This document shows positions 9,057 to 18,208 of a stretch of DNA of 64,000 bases, in pieces. Both the position numbers and the translations under genes were made by a program. The notes beneath the pieces were generated by a model. That model had not been told where the DNA came from and searched no databases. It worked only from the letters and a program-made list of their open reading frames with translations. How positions within the stretch are numbered: the first letter of the stretch is position 1; every line of letters starts with the position of its first letter. The stretch comes from Streptomyces sp. S.PB5 (GTDB taxonomy: Bacteria > Actinomycetota > Actinomycetes > Streptomycetales > Streptomycetaceae), in assembly GCF_030403745.1 (NCBI RefSeq), contig NZ_JAQMWP010000024.1, forward strand, positions 62,001 to 126,000, written 5' to 3'.

Positions 9057-9653
9057 CTACGCGTACAGCTCGATCACATCGGCCCGGTCATTGTTGTCCA
9101 CGCCCACATTGGACTGGGAGGACCGACCCGGCCCGCCGAAGATCCGTACCAGTTCGCCGCTGCCGCCCTCGGAGATCCAGTCCTTGGCGACCATCCAGGC
9201 ACCCCCGGTCTGGTTGTTGAAGAAAGAAGTGATGTTGTCCCGCCAGCCGACACCGTCCGGCATCGAGTAGCCACCCAGGTCATAGGTGCCGTAGTAGTAG
9301 AAGTCCAGGCGATAGCCGTTGTACTGGTCGTGCTGCCACACACACGCGTAACCGTCCCGGCAGTCACTCATACCGGCAGCCGCGCGGGCCGACGCCAGGA
9401 CGGTCATCTCCACGCCCGGCTCCAGGCGCACCCGGTCCTTCCCCACCCGCTCAGCACCCTCGTTGTGCCGCAGCAGACCCGCAATCTGCCGCTCCAACCT
9501 GACATCCGCCGCCTGCACGGACGAGGCCGCAGGGGCCGACGCCGCGACCGACGGCGAAGCCACCGCCGTGGTCAACACCGACACGGCCACCAGCCCCAGT
9601 GCCAGCGAGGCACAGCGCATCCGCAACGACTTCCGCGAGTTCAGTGGGTTCAT
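9057..9653 (-). CDS. Secreted peptidase-inhibitor family I36 protein
   Basis: The ATG at 9653 is preceded by AGGGAGAGAGCC and opens a classic Sec signal peptide (basic start, hydrophobic core, VAASA-type cleavage). The mature C-terminal domain holds CRDGYACVWQHDQYNGYRLD, with paired cysteines, and a DNITSFFNNQTGGAWMVAKD segment, the gamma-crystallin-like pattern of Streptomyces I36 inhibitors such as SMPI. It should act outside the cell on metallopeptidases or bind surface components. The mature N-terminal 60 residues are a helical pro-region-like segment. A long hairpin at 8894-8939 probably ends its transcript. Confidence 0.8.
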   Translation of the reverse strand: MNPLNSRKSLRMRCASLALGLVAVSVLTTAVASPSVAASAPAASSVQAADVRLERQIAGLLRHNEGAERVGKDRVRLEPGVEMTVLASARAAAGMSDCRDGYACVWQHDQYNGYRLDFYYYGTYDLGGYSMPDGVGWRDNITSFFNNQTGGAWMVAKDWISEGGSGELVRIFGGPGRSSQSNVGVDNNDRADVIELYA

Positions 9654-9979
9654 GGCTCTCTCCCTTGAGTGGGCCCACGGGCGGGGCCAAGGCCGTCGTT
9701 CCTGCGACACCCTCATGGCGAGTGGCGTTCCCGACCCGCACCCGGCGTTTCGAACACGGCCGAACACCACCGGTCAACCGGTCACTTGCGCGACCAGGGA
9801 CACGACCTCGGCGCGCACGCACTTGGTTGCAGTGGGGTCACTGAGAGACCACAACTGACCTTGGGACAAGGCCGTGTTGCCCCCTGCCCGGGTGAGGCAG
9901 GTCCTGACAGATGTCAGGATCCGGCGCGCGGCGAGGGCGCGTACGTTCGCGGGAGACCACCGAGACCAGGGGGATTGCC

Positions 9980-11287
9980 GTGGACACAGGACACAGACCT
10001 TGGAGAACGGGAAGACCGGGGCAAAGCGAGCGGTCATGGGGGCGCCGGGTACGGCTGTGGCTGGCAGCGCTTGTGGCGGTGGTGAGTATCGGCCTGCCGG
10101 TCGCCTCAGCCACTCCGGCGGCCGCCGCCACGGGATGCGCGCCGCTGCAGTCCGGGGCGAGCCAGGCAGCATATGCAGCCGTCCAGGTCGCATGCCGTTA
10201 TGTCGGGCAGCAGTACGCCTGGGGCGGCGGTCACGCACAGGGGATGCCCGGTCCCAGTCAAGGCATTTACGACCGCTTCTACCCGGAGACCGCCGCGGAC
10301 CCGCAGTACTGGAGCTTCGACTGCATCGGCCTGGTGCGCTGGGCCTGGTACAAGGCGACCGGGCGGGACATCATCTCTGAGCGCACGACACAGGCGACCT
10401 TCGCGGAGCCGGGGTACGCGCACACGAAGCTCCACAAAGCGCAAGGGTCGGCCGCGCTGCTGCCCGGCGACATCATGTACTTCGGCCGTGACGGCGCCGG
10501 GCCCACTCACGTCGCGCTCTACCTCGGCAACGGAATGATGGTCGAGGCACCGGAATCCGGCGCGAAGATCCAGGTCAACACCATCAACGCCCGCTGGGAC
10601 CGCTACCAGGGCGCGTTCCGTCCGCACGCCGAGGCCGCACCCGTGGTCTGGAACTGGGACGGTCACGGCTCGTACCACAAGACATGGGGTCAGCCCAATC
10701 TGCGGCAGGACTCGAACACCGCCAGCCGCATCAACTTCACCAACGGCAACGGCATCTCCGTACAGGTGCGGGTGTTGTGCCAGCGGGTGGGCGAGCGGGC
10801 CACGGTCGACGGCATGGTGAACAACGTCTGGTCGTACCTGCCCGACTACAACAGCTGGATCAGCAATCTCTTCGTCCAGGGGCCCGCGTTGCTCAAGGAC
10901 GTACCATCCTGCGGCGACTTCCCGGCGATCGGCGGAACCCTGGCCGGCGCAGAGAACAACACGTCCTGCGGCGACGGCACCCAACCCGACTCTGCAGGCG
11001 CCTGGACGGCCAAGTCGACCACCGTCTTCGGCCGCACCGTGGAACTGCGCTACAACAGCACCACACAGTGCGCCTGGGGCCGCATCATCGGGGGCACCGT
11101 CGGCGACGAGATATGGGTCGACCGCAGTGCCGACGGAGGCAACACCTGGCAGCCCATGCTGGGCTACACCACCGTCACCTCAGGCAACGACGCCTACACC
11201 ACCCAGTGGAACGACGCCGGCCTCCTGATGCGCGCCTGCGGCACCAACGGCCGCGGCGGCAGCATCGAATGCACCGGCTGGTTCTGA
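9980..11287 (+). CDS. Secreted NlpC/P60 peptidoglycan endopeptidase
   Basis: The GTG at 9980 has AGGGGGATT upstream and gives a 435-residue protein with a signal peptide (residues about 20-50, ending in PAAAA). The NlpC/P60 domain follows: catalytic C115 in WSFDCIGLVRWAW, H177 in PTHVALYLGNG, and the entry loop YVGQQYAWGGG. These enzymes cut peptide bridges in peptidoglycan. The C-terminal 120 residues form a DUF2690-like domain (TVELRYNSTTQCAWGRI, EIWVDRSADGG), with cysteines likely paired outside the cell. Divergent from the I36 inhibitor gene about 330 bp away. Confidence 0.85.
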   Translation: MDTGHRPWRTGRPGQSERSWGRRVRLWLAALVAVVSIGLPVASATPAAAATGCAPLQSGASQAAYAAVQVACRYVGQQYAWGGGHAQGMPGPSQGIYDRFYPETAADPQYWSFDCIGLVRWAWYKATGRDIISERTTQATFAEPGYAHTKLHKAQGSAALLPGDIMYFGRDGAGPTHVALYLGNGMMVEAPESGAKIQVNTINARWDRYQGAFRPHAEAAPVVWNWDGHGSYHKTWGQPNLRQDSNTASRINFTNGNGISVQVRVLCQRVGERATVDGMVNNVWSYLPDYNSWISNLFVQGPALLKDVPSCGDFPAIGGTLAGAENNTSCGDGTQPDSAGAWTAKSTTVFGRTVELRYNSTTQCAWGRIIGGTVGDEIWVDRSADGGNTWQPMLGYTTVTSGNDAYTTQWNDAGLLMRACGTNGRGGSIECTGWF

Positions 11288-11532
11288 CCCGCGACACCCA
11301 CCCTACGGCCGGACAATCACAGCGTCACGGCCCCGATCAACCGGATGCGTCATCCCGGCCGAGGACGGACTGCGGTGTATCCGACACCGCAGCAACCGGG
11401 GGCTCTTGTCCGTGAGCAGGGGCGCGAATGCCGTCGTGCACCATGCTCGTCGACCATCGCCCGCAGAGAAAGCACCTTCCCACTAGCTGATGTCGCCCCC
11501 CTTCGGCGACCTACACACGTAAGGAACCTTCC

Positions 11533-11853
11533 GTGCGGAAAACCACAAGCAAGCTCCGCCTCACCGCGGCCGCGTTCAGCGCCGCACTCCTCGCGGGCAC
11601 GGCACTCACCGGAAGCGCCCACGCCGCACCCGAGGGGAAACCCGCCACACAGACGGGGATCAAGGCCTGCGGCTACTACGAGACCCAGACCGACGCCTAC
11701 TACGGACACTGCGGCACCGCCTGGGTCAAGATCCAGGTCGACATCGACTGGTGGTTCACCGACATCAAGAGGTGCGTCCCGCCGGGCGAGACCCACCTCG
11801 GCACCACCGACGAAATCGACAACGCATGGGCCATCGAGGGCACCTGCGGCTAA
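11533..11853 (+). CDS. Small exported cysteine-containing protein (DUF6355-like)
   Basis: A GTG start at 11533 follows AAGGAACC. The 106-residue product has a signal peptide (residues 1-31, ending GSAHAAP) and a mature domain of about 70 residues with four cysteines (KACGYYE, YGHCGTAWVK, RCVPPGE, GTCG), probably two disulfides. This matches small Streptomyces exported proteins of the DUF6355 type. No enzymatic motif is visible. It follows the NlpC gene with a 245-bp gap and likely has its own promoter. Confidence 0.7.
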   Translation: MRKTTSKLRLTAAAFSAALLAGTALTGSAHAAPEGKPATQTGIKACGYYETQTDAYYGHCGTAWVKIQVDIDWWFTDIKRCVPPGETHLGTTDEIDNAWAIEGTCG

Positions 11854-12049
11854 CGACAGTCCGTCACATCCTGCTTTGCCGGGGAGGTAGGCGCGCTCGG
11901 CGCCGGCCGGCGGAAAGGGGGGCCAGCGATACCGACGCTGGTGTCCCGCCCGTCGGCGCCAGCGCCAGCGCCGTTGGACGGGCTCGTCACCGAGTCCGAC
12001 GCTCTGTCCACACACCCCACCCGACGGCGCAGGTTTCGGAAGTAACCCG

Positions 12050-12420
12050 ACGGGGCTGCCGGCACCGCGGCAGCGGCACAAGACGCTGGCATGCCGGGCC
12101 CGGCCGGAGCCAATGGCCGGCAGCAAGGACACGGCGGTGCAGCGGCAGCAGTACGTCCTGTCGCAGTCGTGCCGGGAACCCGACACGGTCAGCGGCCGGC
12201 GTCCGCACATCGTGTCGGCGGATGAGACCACCGCGCCGCGGCGACGGGATGCTGATCATCGATGACAGCAGGGACCGCAAGGACCGCACCGCGACCGCGT
12301 TCACCGGCCCGCACTACCTCGGCCGCACCGGCAAGACGGACAACGGGAACGCCACGGAGACCGCGGTGACCGCGGTGCGGGCCGATGAGCGGGGGCACCA
12401 CCCGGCGCACGCCCATCGGC
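12050..12420 (+). pseudogene. IS701-family transposase, N-terminal/middle fragment
   Basis: The plus strand carries GLPAPRQRHKTLACRARPEP, then a frameshift near 12236, then DGMLIIDDSRDRKDRTATAF and HYLGRTGKTDNG. These are the N-terminal and first-catalytic-aspartate regions of IS701 transposases (LVIDDSGDRKDG, LGRYGKTDNG in relatives). The element ends at about 12420, exactly where the decayed FxsT-like gene begins on the other strand. It is a different subtype and portion from the remnant at 1043-1755. Confidence 0.7.
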
Positions 12421-13583
12421 CAGCGCCTGCCCGTGTTCCTGGTCGGTCATCTCTCCTTTGAGAATGTCCCGGGTGAGGCGGTGCAGCTGGAGCGTGCCGC
12501 CCTGGACACGGGCCAGACCATGCCGGGCAACCGCCTCCACCACCCCCGCCACCGCCAGCCGCGAACTCGCCGCCCCCGCAGGAGAGGAGAAGCCTGGTCG
12601 GGAAGGCGGCCGGCGCACGTCGTGAGAGGAAAAGGCTCGGGCGCCAGCAGAGCCAGCGCGGCCACCACCGCAGCCGCCCCGGGATGGTCGGCCTCCAGGC
12701 GGGTGCGGGTCAGACGGACCTGCGCCGCCAGGGCAGCCGGGTAGCCGGACGGATGCCCCTGCGCCAACACCTCCACCAGATTCGCCGCCAGCTCCTCCCT
12801 CAGATCCACCGAAGACAGCCCCCGGGTCAGGAGCGCGGCCGCCTGCGCCAAGGCGAGCGGGAGGTCGTCCAGGTTGGTGGCGATGTGGTCGGCGTCGGCA
12901 TCGGTCAGGACGGCGCCCTGGGCGCGCAGCAACGCCACGGATTCGGCGAGGGAGAGGGTGGCGACGTCCAGGGGGACGGCGTAGCTGGTCCAGTGCGGGT
13001 TGCGGGAAGTGATCAGGACGTGTCCGGGGCCGCCGGGCAGGAACGGGGCGAGAGCGTCGGGGGTTTCGGCGTTGTCGAACACCAGCAGCCAACGGGAGCG
13101 GGTACGTAGTTCGGCCAACAGGGCGGAGGCCGCGTCGGCCGACGGTGTGCCTGCGGGGGCGTCGCCGGTGTGGAGGGCCAGTGCGGCGAGCTGGTCGGAC
13201 TCCAGCGTCTCCCGCAGATGCACGAGCATGTCGTCGGCCGGTGAACGCCGCATTGCGGGCCGGCACATTCCACACCCGCGGCAGGCTCCCCGGCAGCCGC
13301 GGCCCACTCTCGCCTCCCACACCGGCCAGCATCCCCGGCGGCCGCACCGGCGCCTCCTGTGGCCGGGACGGGCCCGCAACCGCCCGCAACAACGCCTCAC
13401 ACGCGGCATGATCGTCACGAAGTTGTCGCCCGCACGCCGGTCCCAGTAATCCAGCTCCACCTGGTATCCGGCGTCGATCAGCTGCCAGGCGATCCACTCC
13501 GCCCACGCACGATCCGCACCCGCATGACTGATGAACCACGGCCGGTCCGACGTTCCGTCAGACGCCCCCGTACCCGCACTCAT
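12420..13583 (-). pseudogene. FxsT-like TIR/NB-ARC protein, decayed and truncated
   Basis: The start region encodes a TIR domain (FISHAGADRAWAEWIAWQLI, then YQVELDYWDRRAGDNFV). The second half of TIR is deleted, and a middle segment (GPRLPGSLPRVWNVPARNAAF) lies in another frame. The NTPase follows in the first frame from DDMLVHLRETLE, but this is joined directly to SDQLAALALHTGDAP, so the P-loop (GGVGKTQ in relatives) is gone. Walker B (RWLLVFDNAE), TSRNPHW and the PLALAQAAALL motif remain. A last frameshift precedes HRLTRDILKGEM, and the TPR array is lost at the IS701 remnant. Known relatives belong to FxSxx-COOH peptide systems. Confidence 0.75.
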
Positions 13584-14138
13584 CGTGCTCCCGAACCCCG
13601 CACCGCGCTGAATACTCCAGCGTATGGGGCGGGAGCCCGCCCGGGCCTGGCTTCACAGCCCTCCGTCCAAGGCTGGTGCAGGTTTCCCCGTACGGCACCG
13701 GATCCGAGACCAGCACGGGGCTGACCGTGGCGATGGATCCGCTGCCGCTGCCGGGATGGACTGGGGAACGTGACGGGCTGCTCCGGGGATGACCGGACCT
13801 CGGATCTCGTCTGGCCGCAGGAGGCCGTGCAGCGCGATCGCCTCGCCGCGGACCCGGAGGAGCTCGAGCCGCTGCGCTTCCACATCGTCTGACCCGCCGG
13901 CTACTCCAGTACGAGGCGGCCGATGGTCCACAGATCGCCGGGGGCGCGGACGAACGCAGCGTGGGCCTGCATGTCCCGCGGCTCGGCCGGTACTCCTTCC
14001 AGCTTCCCGACCTGCCCGGAGGGCTGCGGCCTCTGCGTGACAAGGATGCTGCAGCTGATCCGGCCTGACCACCTGGCGGGAAGCGCAATGACCTCAGAGT
14101 GCAGCGTGACGATGGGGCGAACGGACCCTGGACCTCAT
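13584..14138. other. Stretch without a convincing gene
   Basis: No frame here gives a recognisable protein. A short plus-strand segment at about 13771-13893 (EAVQRDRLAADPEELE) and another at 13900-14068 (RYSFQLPDLPGGLRPL) look coding-like but lack starts and family features, so they may be remnants. Near 13616 an ACTCCAG-containing sequence resembles the core at 1022-1032. Confidence 0.4.
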
Positions 14139-14139
14139 A

Positions 14140-14193
14140 TAGCGACGATAGATGCTGTACGGACTTCCGAAGCGGATTTATGTATCATCGCTA
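14140..14193. promoter_or_regulatory. Likely TetR operator upstream of 14195
   Basis: TAGCGACGATA at 14140-14150 and TATCATCGCTA at 14183-14193 form an inverted repeat with 10 of 11 positions matching, ending one base before the TetR start. The AT-rich stretch between them could hold the promoter. Position and symmetry suggest autoregulation. Confidence 0.5.
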
Positions 14194-14194
14194 C

Positions 14195-14935
14195 ATGACG
14201 AAGGAAGCTTCATCGGCCCAGCGAACCCGCGCGCTGATCATCGACGCGGCCGCCGATCTTCTGGCGGCATCGGCCAGTGGGGAGTTCTCGACCCGCCAGG
14301 TGTGCGACGCGGCCGGCGTCACAGCGCCGACCCTGTACCACCACTTCGGCGACAAGGACGGACTGCTGCGAGAGGTGGCGGCGGACAGATTCAGCCGCTA
14401 CCTGGCCCGCAAGCAGGCCCTGGAGTCGACCGGGGATCCGGTCGAGGACTTTCTTCGCGGCTGGGACATGCACGTGGAGTTCGGGGTGACCAACCCCGCG
14501 CTCTACAACATCATGTACGGCCGCCCGATTGGCGGCGGTACGACTCCGGCGGATCACGCCCAGGCCGTTCTCATGACGATGATGCGTGACCTGGAGCGAG
14601 CCGGACGGCTGCGCATGCCGATCGGGACGGCCGCGGACATGGTGGCCTCGGCCGCAGTAGGGGTCACTTTGCATCTGATCCGCACCCGCGCGGCAGCCGG
14701 CGACCACCTGTCAGCACTCGTGCGTGACGCCGTCACCGCGGCCGTCATCAGCCCGCCGGCCGTCCCTGGGGCGGCTTCGGTGACGCCGCGGCTCACGCAA
14801 GCTGCCGCGCGACTGGAAGCGGAGATGCCGCATGGCTCCGTCGGCACGCTACGCGCCTCGGAAGCCACGCTGTTGCGCGAATGGCTGGCCCAGCTGTCCG
14901 TCCCCGGCCCCACGGCAGGCGGTGCCCCGTCCTGA
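14195..14935 (+). CDS. TetR/AcrR-family regulator
   Basis: The ATG at 14195 gives a 246-residue protein. The DNA-binding domain spans residues about 8-60, with the helix-turn-helix FSTRQVCDAAGVTAPTLYHH and the typical FGDKDGLLREV that follows. The C-terminal ligand domain contains DFLRGWDMHVEFGVTNPALY, found in a common Streptomyces TetR subgroup. Its putative operator lies directly upstream (14140-14193). The hydrolase gene 75 bp downstream is on the same strand and is the most likely co-transcribed target. Confidence 0.9.
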   Translation: MTKEASSAQRTRALIIDAAADLLAASASGEFSTRQVCDAAGVTAPTLYHHFGDKDGLLREVAADRFSRYLARKQALESTGDPVEDFLRGWDMHVEFGVTNPALYNIMYGRPIGGGTTPADHAQAVLMTMMRDLERAGRLRMPIGTAADMVASAAVGVTLHLIRTRAAAGDHLSALVRDAVTAAVISPPAVPGAASVTPRLTQAAARLEAEMPHGSVGTLRASEATLLREWLAQLSVPGPTAGGAPS

Positions 14936-15010
14936 CGGGGCCCTCCAGGGCGACTGGCCACGCCATCGGCAGGTTCCCCCGCCCTCGGACTCGACACGAA
15001 GGAGGAGTAC

Positions 15011-15961
15011 GTGAGTACCATCCAGCACCAGGAGCAGGTCCTCAGCGAAGAGGAGATCCAGAGCGTCCTGGACGGCATCGCGCAAGGCTTCGGCCACCCC
15101 ATGCGCTCGCCGATCCTCAAGACCCCGGGCGACTACGGCCTGGCCTTCCAAGAGGTGTCTTTCCCCTCCATGGACGGCGTGCCGTTGGAAGCCTGGTACA
15201 TCCCCTGCGATGGATCGGACAAGCTGATCATCGCCAACCACCCCCTGTGGTTCAGCCGCTACGGCTTTCCCTCCCACCTGGAGCCGTGGAAGTCGATCGG
15301 CGCGAGCACCGGCAACGACTTCGAGGTCGACTTCGTGCCCGACTACCGCATCCTGCACGAGGCCGGATACAACGTCCTCACCTACGACATGCGCAACCTC
15401 GGCCACAGCGGAACCGGCAACGGCGGCATCGGCAGCGGTGGCCGCTTCGAAGCCCGCGACGTCGTCGGCTCTCTGCAGTATGTGCGCGGCCGCGAAGACC
15501 TCAAGGACATGACCGTCGGTCTGTTCAGCCGATGCCAGGGCTCGAACGCGACCATGTTCGCCATGCAGATGTACCCCGAGCATTTCGAAGGCGTGCGCTG
15601 CATCGTTTCCCCGCAGCCGCTGTCGGTCGGCGTGACCATGCAGCGCACCCTGGAGATGCTGGGCCTGCCCGAGCGCATCGCCGAGCTGGAGGAAAAGGTC
15701 CGCCTGATCGTCAGCTTCCCCTTCTCCGAGATGTCACCGGTCGAGGCCGCCAAAAGCGTCACCATCCCCACCTTCCTCTACCAGGTCCACGACGACCTGT
15801 TGACTCGCCCCGACGACATCCAGGCGATGTTCGACAACATCCCGACCGAAGACAAGAAACTCGTCTGGGTCCACGGAACCACCGCCCGCTGGGACGGCTA
15901 CCTGCACTTCCAGCGCGAGCCCAAGGAAATGCTGGACTGGTTCGCCACCCACATGAAGTAA
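15011..15961 (+). CDS. Alpha/beta hydrolase with cysteine at the nucleophile position
   Basis: A GTG start at 15011 follows GGAGGAG. The 316-residue protein has an alpha/beta-hydrolase core: strand KLIIANHPLWFSRYGFP (oxyanion region), YNVLTYDMRNLGHSGTG, and the nucleophile elbow SRCQG, where position 175 is Cys rather than Ser. Later VHDD could supply the acid and the WDGYLHF segment the histidine. Cysteine nucleophiles are known in dienelactone hydrolases. It is a probable cytosolic ester or lactone hydrolase, linked to the TetR gene upstream and ended by a strong terminator. Confidence 0.8.
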   Translation: MSTIQHQEQVLSEEEIQSVLDGIAQGFGHPMRSPILKTPGDYGLAFQEVSFPSMDGVPLEAWYIPCDGSDKLIIANHPLWFSRYGFPSHLEPWKSIGASTGNDFEVDFVPDYRILHEAGYNVLTYDMRNLGHSGTGNGGIGSGGRFEARDVVGSLQYVRGREDLKDMTVGLFSRCQGSNATMFAMQMYPEHFEGVRCIVSPQPLSVGVTMQRTLEMLGLPERIAELEEKVRLIVSFPFSEMSPVEAAKSVTIPTFLYQVHDDLLTRPDDIQAMFDNIPTEDKKLVWVHGTTARWDGYLHFQREPKEMLDWFATHMK

Positions 15962-15990
15962 CCCCAGCCCCCCATCGGCCGCATCAGAAA

Positions 15991-16028
15991 GGGGGCGGGC
16001 CACGCCGGTAACGCCTTGGCCCGCCCCC
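15991..16028 (+). terminator. Terminator after the hydrolase gene
   Basis: A 12-bp perfect stem (GGGGGCGGGCCA at 15991-16002 with its complement at 16017-16028) and a 14-base loop lie 30 bp after the hydrolase stop codon. Confidence 0.8.
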
Positions 16029-16055
16029 GGCGACCCAAGGCGCAAGCCAGCGCGC

Positions 16056-16470
16056 TCAGCGGCGGCTGTCGCCAGGCGCGAGCAGGCTGGTGACTTTGGC
16101 GATCACCTCCGGGAACGGCTTGCGCGAGCTGACGACCTTGCCAGGGCCAGGCTTTCGACAGGCAACGAACACCGGCCCGCGGGTGCGACCCTTCAGCAGC
16201 CGCGGCAACAGCCTGGCGGTGCCGGCATCCCAGTACACGGTCTCCAGCACGAAGTCCTCACGCGACTGGCCCCGGCGGCGGGCCTTGCTCCGCGCGCCCT
16301 TCGCCTTGACCGGGCAGCGGCGCCCAGCGAAGTCCAGTTCCTCGAAGTTCACACCGAGGATCTCCTCCGCCCGCCCGGCGGTCTCGTAGAGCATCCGCCA
16401 CAGCGTCTTCTCCCGCAGGTACACCTCACGCCGCGCGATCAGCCGGCCGATCGCCATCTTCGATCGGGCC
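16056..16470 (-). pseudogene. Tyrosine recombinase/integrase, C-terminal remnant
   Basis: Reading leftwards, the frame encodes RLIARREVYLREKTLWRMLY, ETAGRAEEILGVNFEELDF, then VYWDAGTARLLPRLLKGRTR and a GPVFVACRKPGPGKVV segment. This matches actinomycete tyrosine recombinases around the first catalytic arginine (in ETAGRAEE). The N-terminal core-binding part is replaced by an IS5 fragment and the C-terminus carrying HxxR and the tyrosine is missing or altered. It cannot be active. Confidence 0.7.
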
Positions 16471-16815
16471 GGGGTCTGGCTTCGGCTGCACGAAGCCCTC
16501 CTCGCCAAGCTCCGCAGCGCCAACGCCCTGGACTTCTCCCCCTCCCACATCCGCGCGTCAAAGGAGGAGCCGAAACCGGAAGAAACCCCATCGATCGAGG
16601 TGGAACGGGCAGCAAGCACCACCTGATCACCGACGCCACCGGCATCCCGCTCACCTCCACCCTGACCGGCGGCAACCGCAACGACGTCACCCAGCTGATC
16701 CCGCTCCTCCAGACCGTGCCGCCGGTGCGGGGCGAGCGCGGCCGGCCTCGCCGCCGACCAAACGCGGTGCTCGCCGACCGCGGCTACGACCACGGCAAAT
16801 ACCGCTGCCTAGCGC
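16455..16815 (+). pseudogene. IS5/IS427-type transposase fragment
   Basis: The plus strand reads IFDRAGVWLRLHEALLAKLR, then a stop and frameshift near 16620, then SKHHLITDATGIPL, GGNRNDVTQLIPLL and RRRPNAVLADRGYDHGKYR. These are central segments of IS427-type transposases with the second catalytic aspartate (LADRGYD). Both ends are missing. It interrupts the integrase remnant on the other strand. Confidence 0.7.
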
Positions 16816-16942
16816 GTCGACAGCGCCGTCGACGCGCCTGTCGGTGTTGCCGAGCAACGGATGCGAGTTCGCCTTGTGAAGGAGGGGGTGTTGCCGTCGG
16901 ATCGAGCGGTTCGCGAGGGGCTGCTCGGAGCCGGTGGCCGGC

Positions 16943-17731
16943 TCAGACGGTCGGGACGGTGCCGCCGTCGATCACGTACTCGGCGCCTACGATGGCCGAG
17001 GCGCGGTCCGAGGCCAGGAACCCGACCAGGTCCGCGATTTCCCCGGTGTTCGCGAATCGTCCCAGGGGTACTCCTCCGAGGGAGTCATAGATGGCCTGCT
17101 TGGCCGCTTCACGTGTGAGTCCGTGGCCCTCGGCGATCCGGTCCACGAATCTTTCGTAGGCTTCGGTCTCGATTCCACCGGGGCTGATTGCGTTGACCCG
17201 TACGCCGCGCGGCGCGAGCTCATTGGCAAGTCCCTTGCTGTATGTGCGCAGCGCGGCCTTCGCTGCTGCGTAAGCCAAGGACGCGTCGTACAGGGGCAGT
17301 TCACGCTGGATCGAGGTGAAGTGCAGCACCACGCCCGACCCGGACGCGATCATCGCCGGGAGAAGAGCTCGATCCAGCCGCACCGCCCCCAGGAGGTTGA
17401 GGTTGAGCTCGGTGAGCCACTGGTCATCGGTGATGACCGCGAATCCGCCAGACGGCGTCGACGCCCCTCCGACGACGTGCACCAGGATGTCGAGGGTGCC
17501 GTCGGCCTCTGCGATTCGATCGGCCACGGCGTCGGTGCCTTCTGTCGTCAACAGGTCCGCTTCGATGAACCGGTCAGGGTGTTCATACCCGTCGGGCATC
17601 GTTCGCGCCGTCACATACACGTCGGCACCCATCTCTCGCAGTCTCTCTGCGACGGCCTTGCCCGAGCCCTTCGAACCGCCCGTGACCAGCGCCCGGCGAC
17701 CGTCGAGGCGATCGCGATCTGAACTAGACAT
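16943..17731 (-). CDS. Short-chain dehydrogenase/reductase
   Basis: The 262-residue protein is a classical SDR. The cofactor motif TGGSKGSG is at residues 17-24, N112 sits in LNLLGAV, and the catalytic set is S140 (HFTSIQ), Y154 and K158 (YAAAK). The PGGIETEAY segment and terminal EYVIDGGTVPTV match the family. It oxidises or reduces an alcohol or ketone with NAD(P)(H). It lies 36 bp downstream of a SnoaL-like gene on the same strand, and both are divergent from a MerR regulator that probably controls them. Confidence 0.9.
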   Translation of the reverse strand: MSSSDRDRLDGRRALVTGGSKGSGKAVAERLREMGADVYVTARTMPDGYEHPDRFIEADLLTTEGTDAVADRIAEADGTLDILVHVVGGASTPSGGFAVITDDQWLTELNLNLLGAVRLDRALLPAMIASGSGVVLHFTSIQRELPLYDASLAYAAAKAALRTYSKGLANELAPRGVRVNAISPGGIETEAYERFVDRIAEGHGLTREAAKQAIYDSLGGVPLGRFANTGEIADLVGFLASDRASAIVGAEYVIDGGTVPTV

Positions 17732-17767
17732 TTCTCTCCACTGAAGATCGAGGTGGCGCGGGTTCGG

Positions 17768-18130
17768 TCAGGCGGGGTGGTTGGCGATGACGAGTTCGGC
17801 GATGAGGTCATCGCGCAGCGCGAACCGGTAGTCGAGCTCGGCGATGCCACCCGGGAAGGTGCCCTCGAGCCGCACGGTCACCACCCAGTGGGCGTCATCG
17901 ACGCGGCGAGCGCCGATCTGCTCGCTCGTGTACTCGAACTCGGACCCGGCATCCCGCAGGAACGCGTGGGCCTCCCGGCGGCCGCGGAAGGTCTCGCCCT
18001 GGTCGACGACCACCGCATCCTCGGCCAGGAACGACGACGCGGTGTCGGCGTCACGGACGATGTGGGCGGCGAAGAACTCGCGCACGGCGGCCGGGAGCAG
18101 ATCGGAGGAAAGATCGGTGTGCTGTGTCAT
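17768..18130 (-). CDS. SnoaL-like (NTF2-fold) protein
   Basis: The ATG at 18130 (MTQHTDLSSDLLPA) is chosen over one seven codons upstream. The 120-residue product has the SnoaL-like layout: VREFFAAHIVRDADTASSFL, AEDAVVVDQGETFRGRREA, and a closing DYRFALRDDLIAELVIAN strand pair. It is a small cytosolic pocket protein of unknown ligand. It is the first gene of a two-gene unit with the SDR at 16943 and is divergent from MerR at 18209. Confidence 0.8.
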   Translation of the reverse strand: MTQHTDLSSDLLPAAVREFFAAHIVRDADTASSFLAEDAVVVDQGETFRGRREAHAFLRDAGSEFEYTSEQIGARRVDDAHWVVTVRLEGTFPGGIAELDYRFALRDDLIAELVIANHPA

Positions 18131-18170
18131 GAGCCCACCGTGTGACCTCACCGCGCGGGAAGGTCAAGCC

Positions 18171-18202
18171 GTGGACTCTCCCCCAAGGAGAGCGTCCACA
18201 AT
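18171..18202 (+). promoter_or_regulatory. MerR-type promoter with 20-bp spacer and dyad
   Basis: GTGGAC (18171-18176) and CACAAT (18197-18202) could be -35 and -10 elements separated by 20 bp, the elongated spacing typical of MerR promoters. The spacer carries the dyad CTCTCC...GGAGAG within GTGGA...TCCAC. The MerR ATG is only six bases after the -10, so the mRNA may be leaderless. On the other strand CTTGACC offers a -35 for the SnoaL-SDR unit. Confidence 0.5.
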
Positions 18203-18208
18203 GAGGGC

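Noticed and set aside
9980..11287. Prophage endolysin
   Set aside because: The protein has a signal peptide and a DUF2690-like tail, and no phage genes are adjacent.
12420..13583. A working FxSxx-COOH peptide system
   Set aside because: Walker A and the repeats are gone, and no FxSxx-COOH peptide or radical SAM gene is visible nearby.
13584..14138. Short frames such as EAVQRDRLAADPEELE as real genes
   Set aside because: No start, ribosome site or family match, and they sit beside other remnants.
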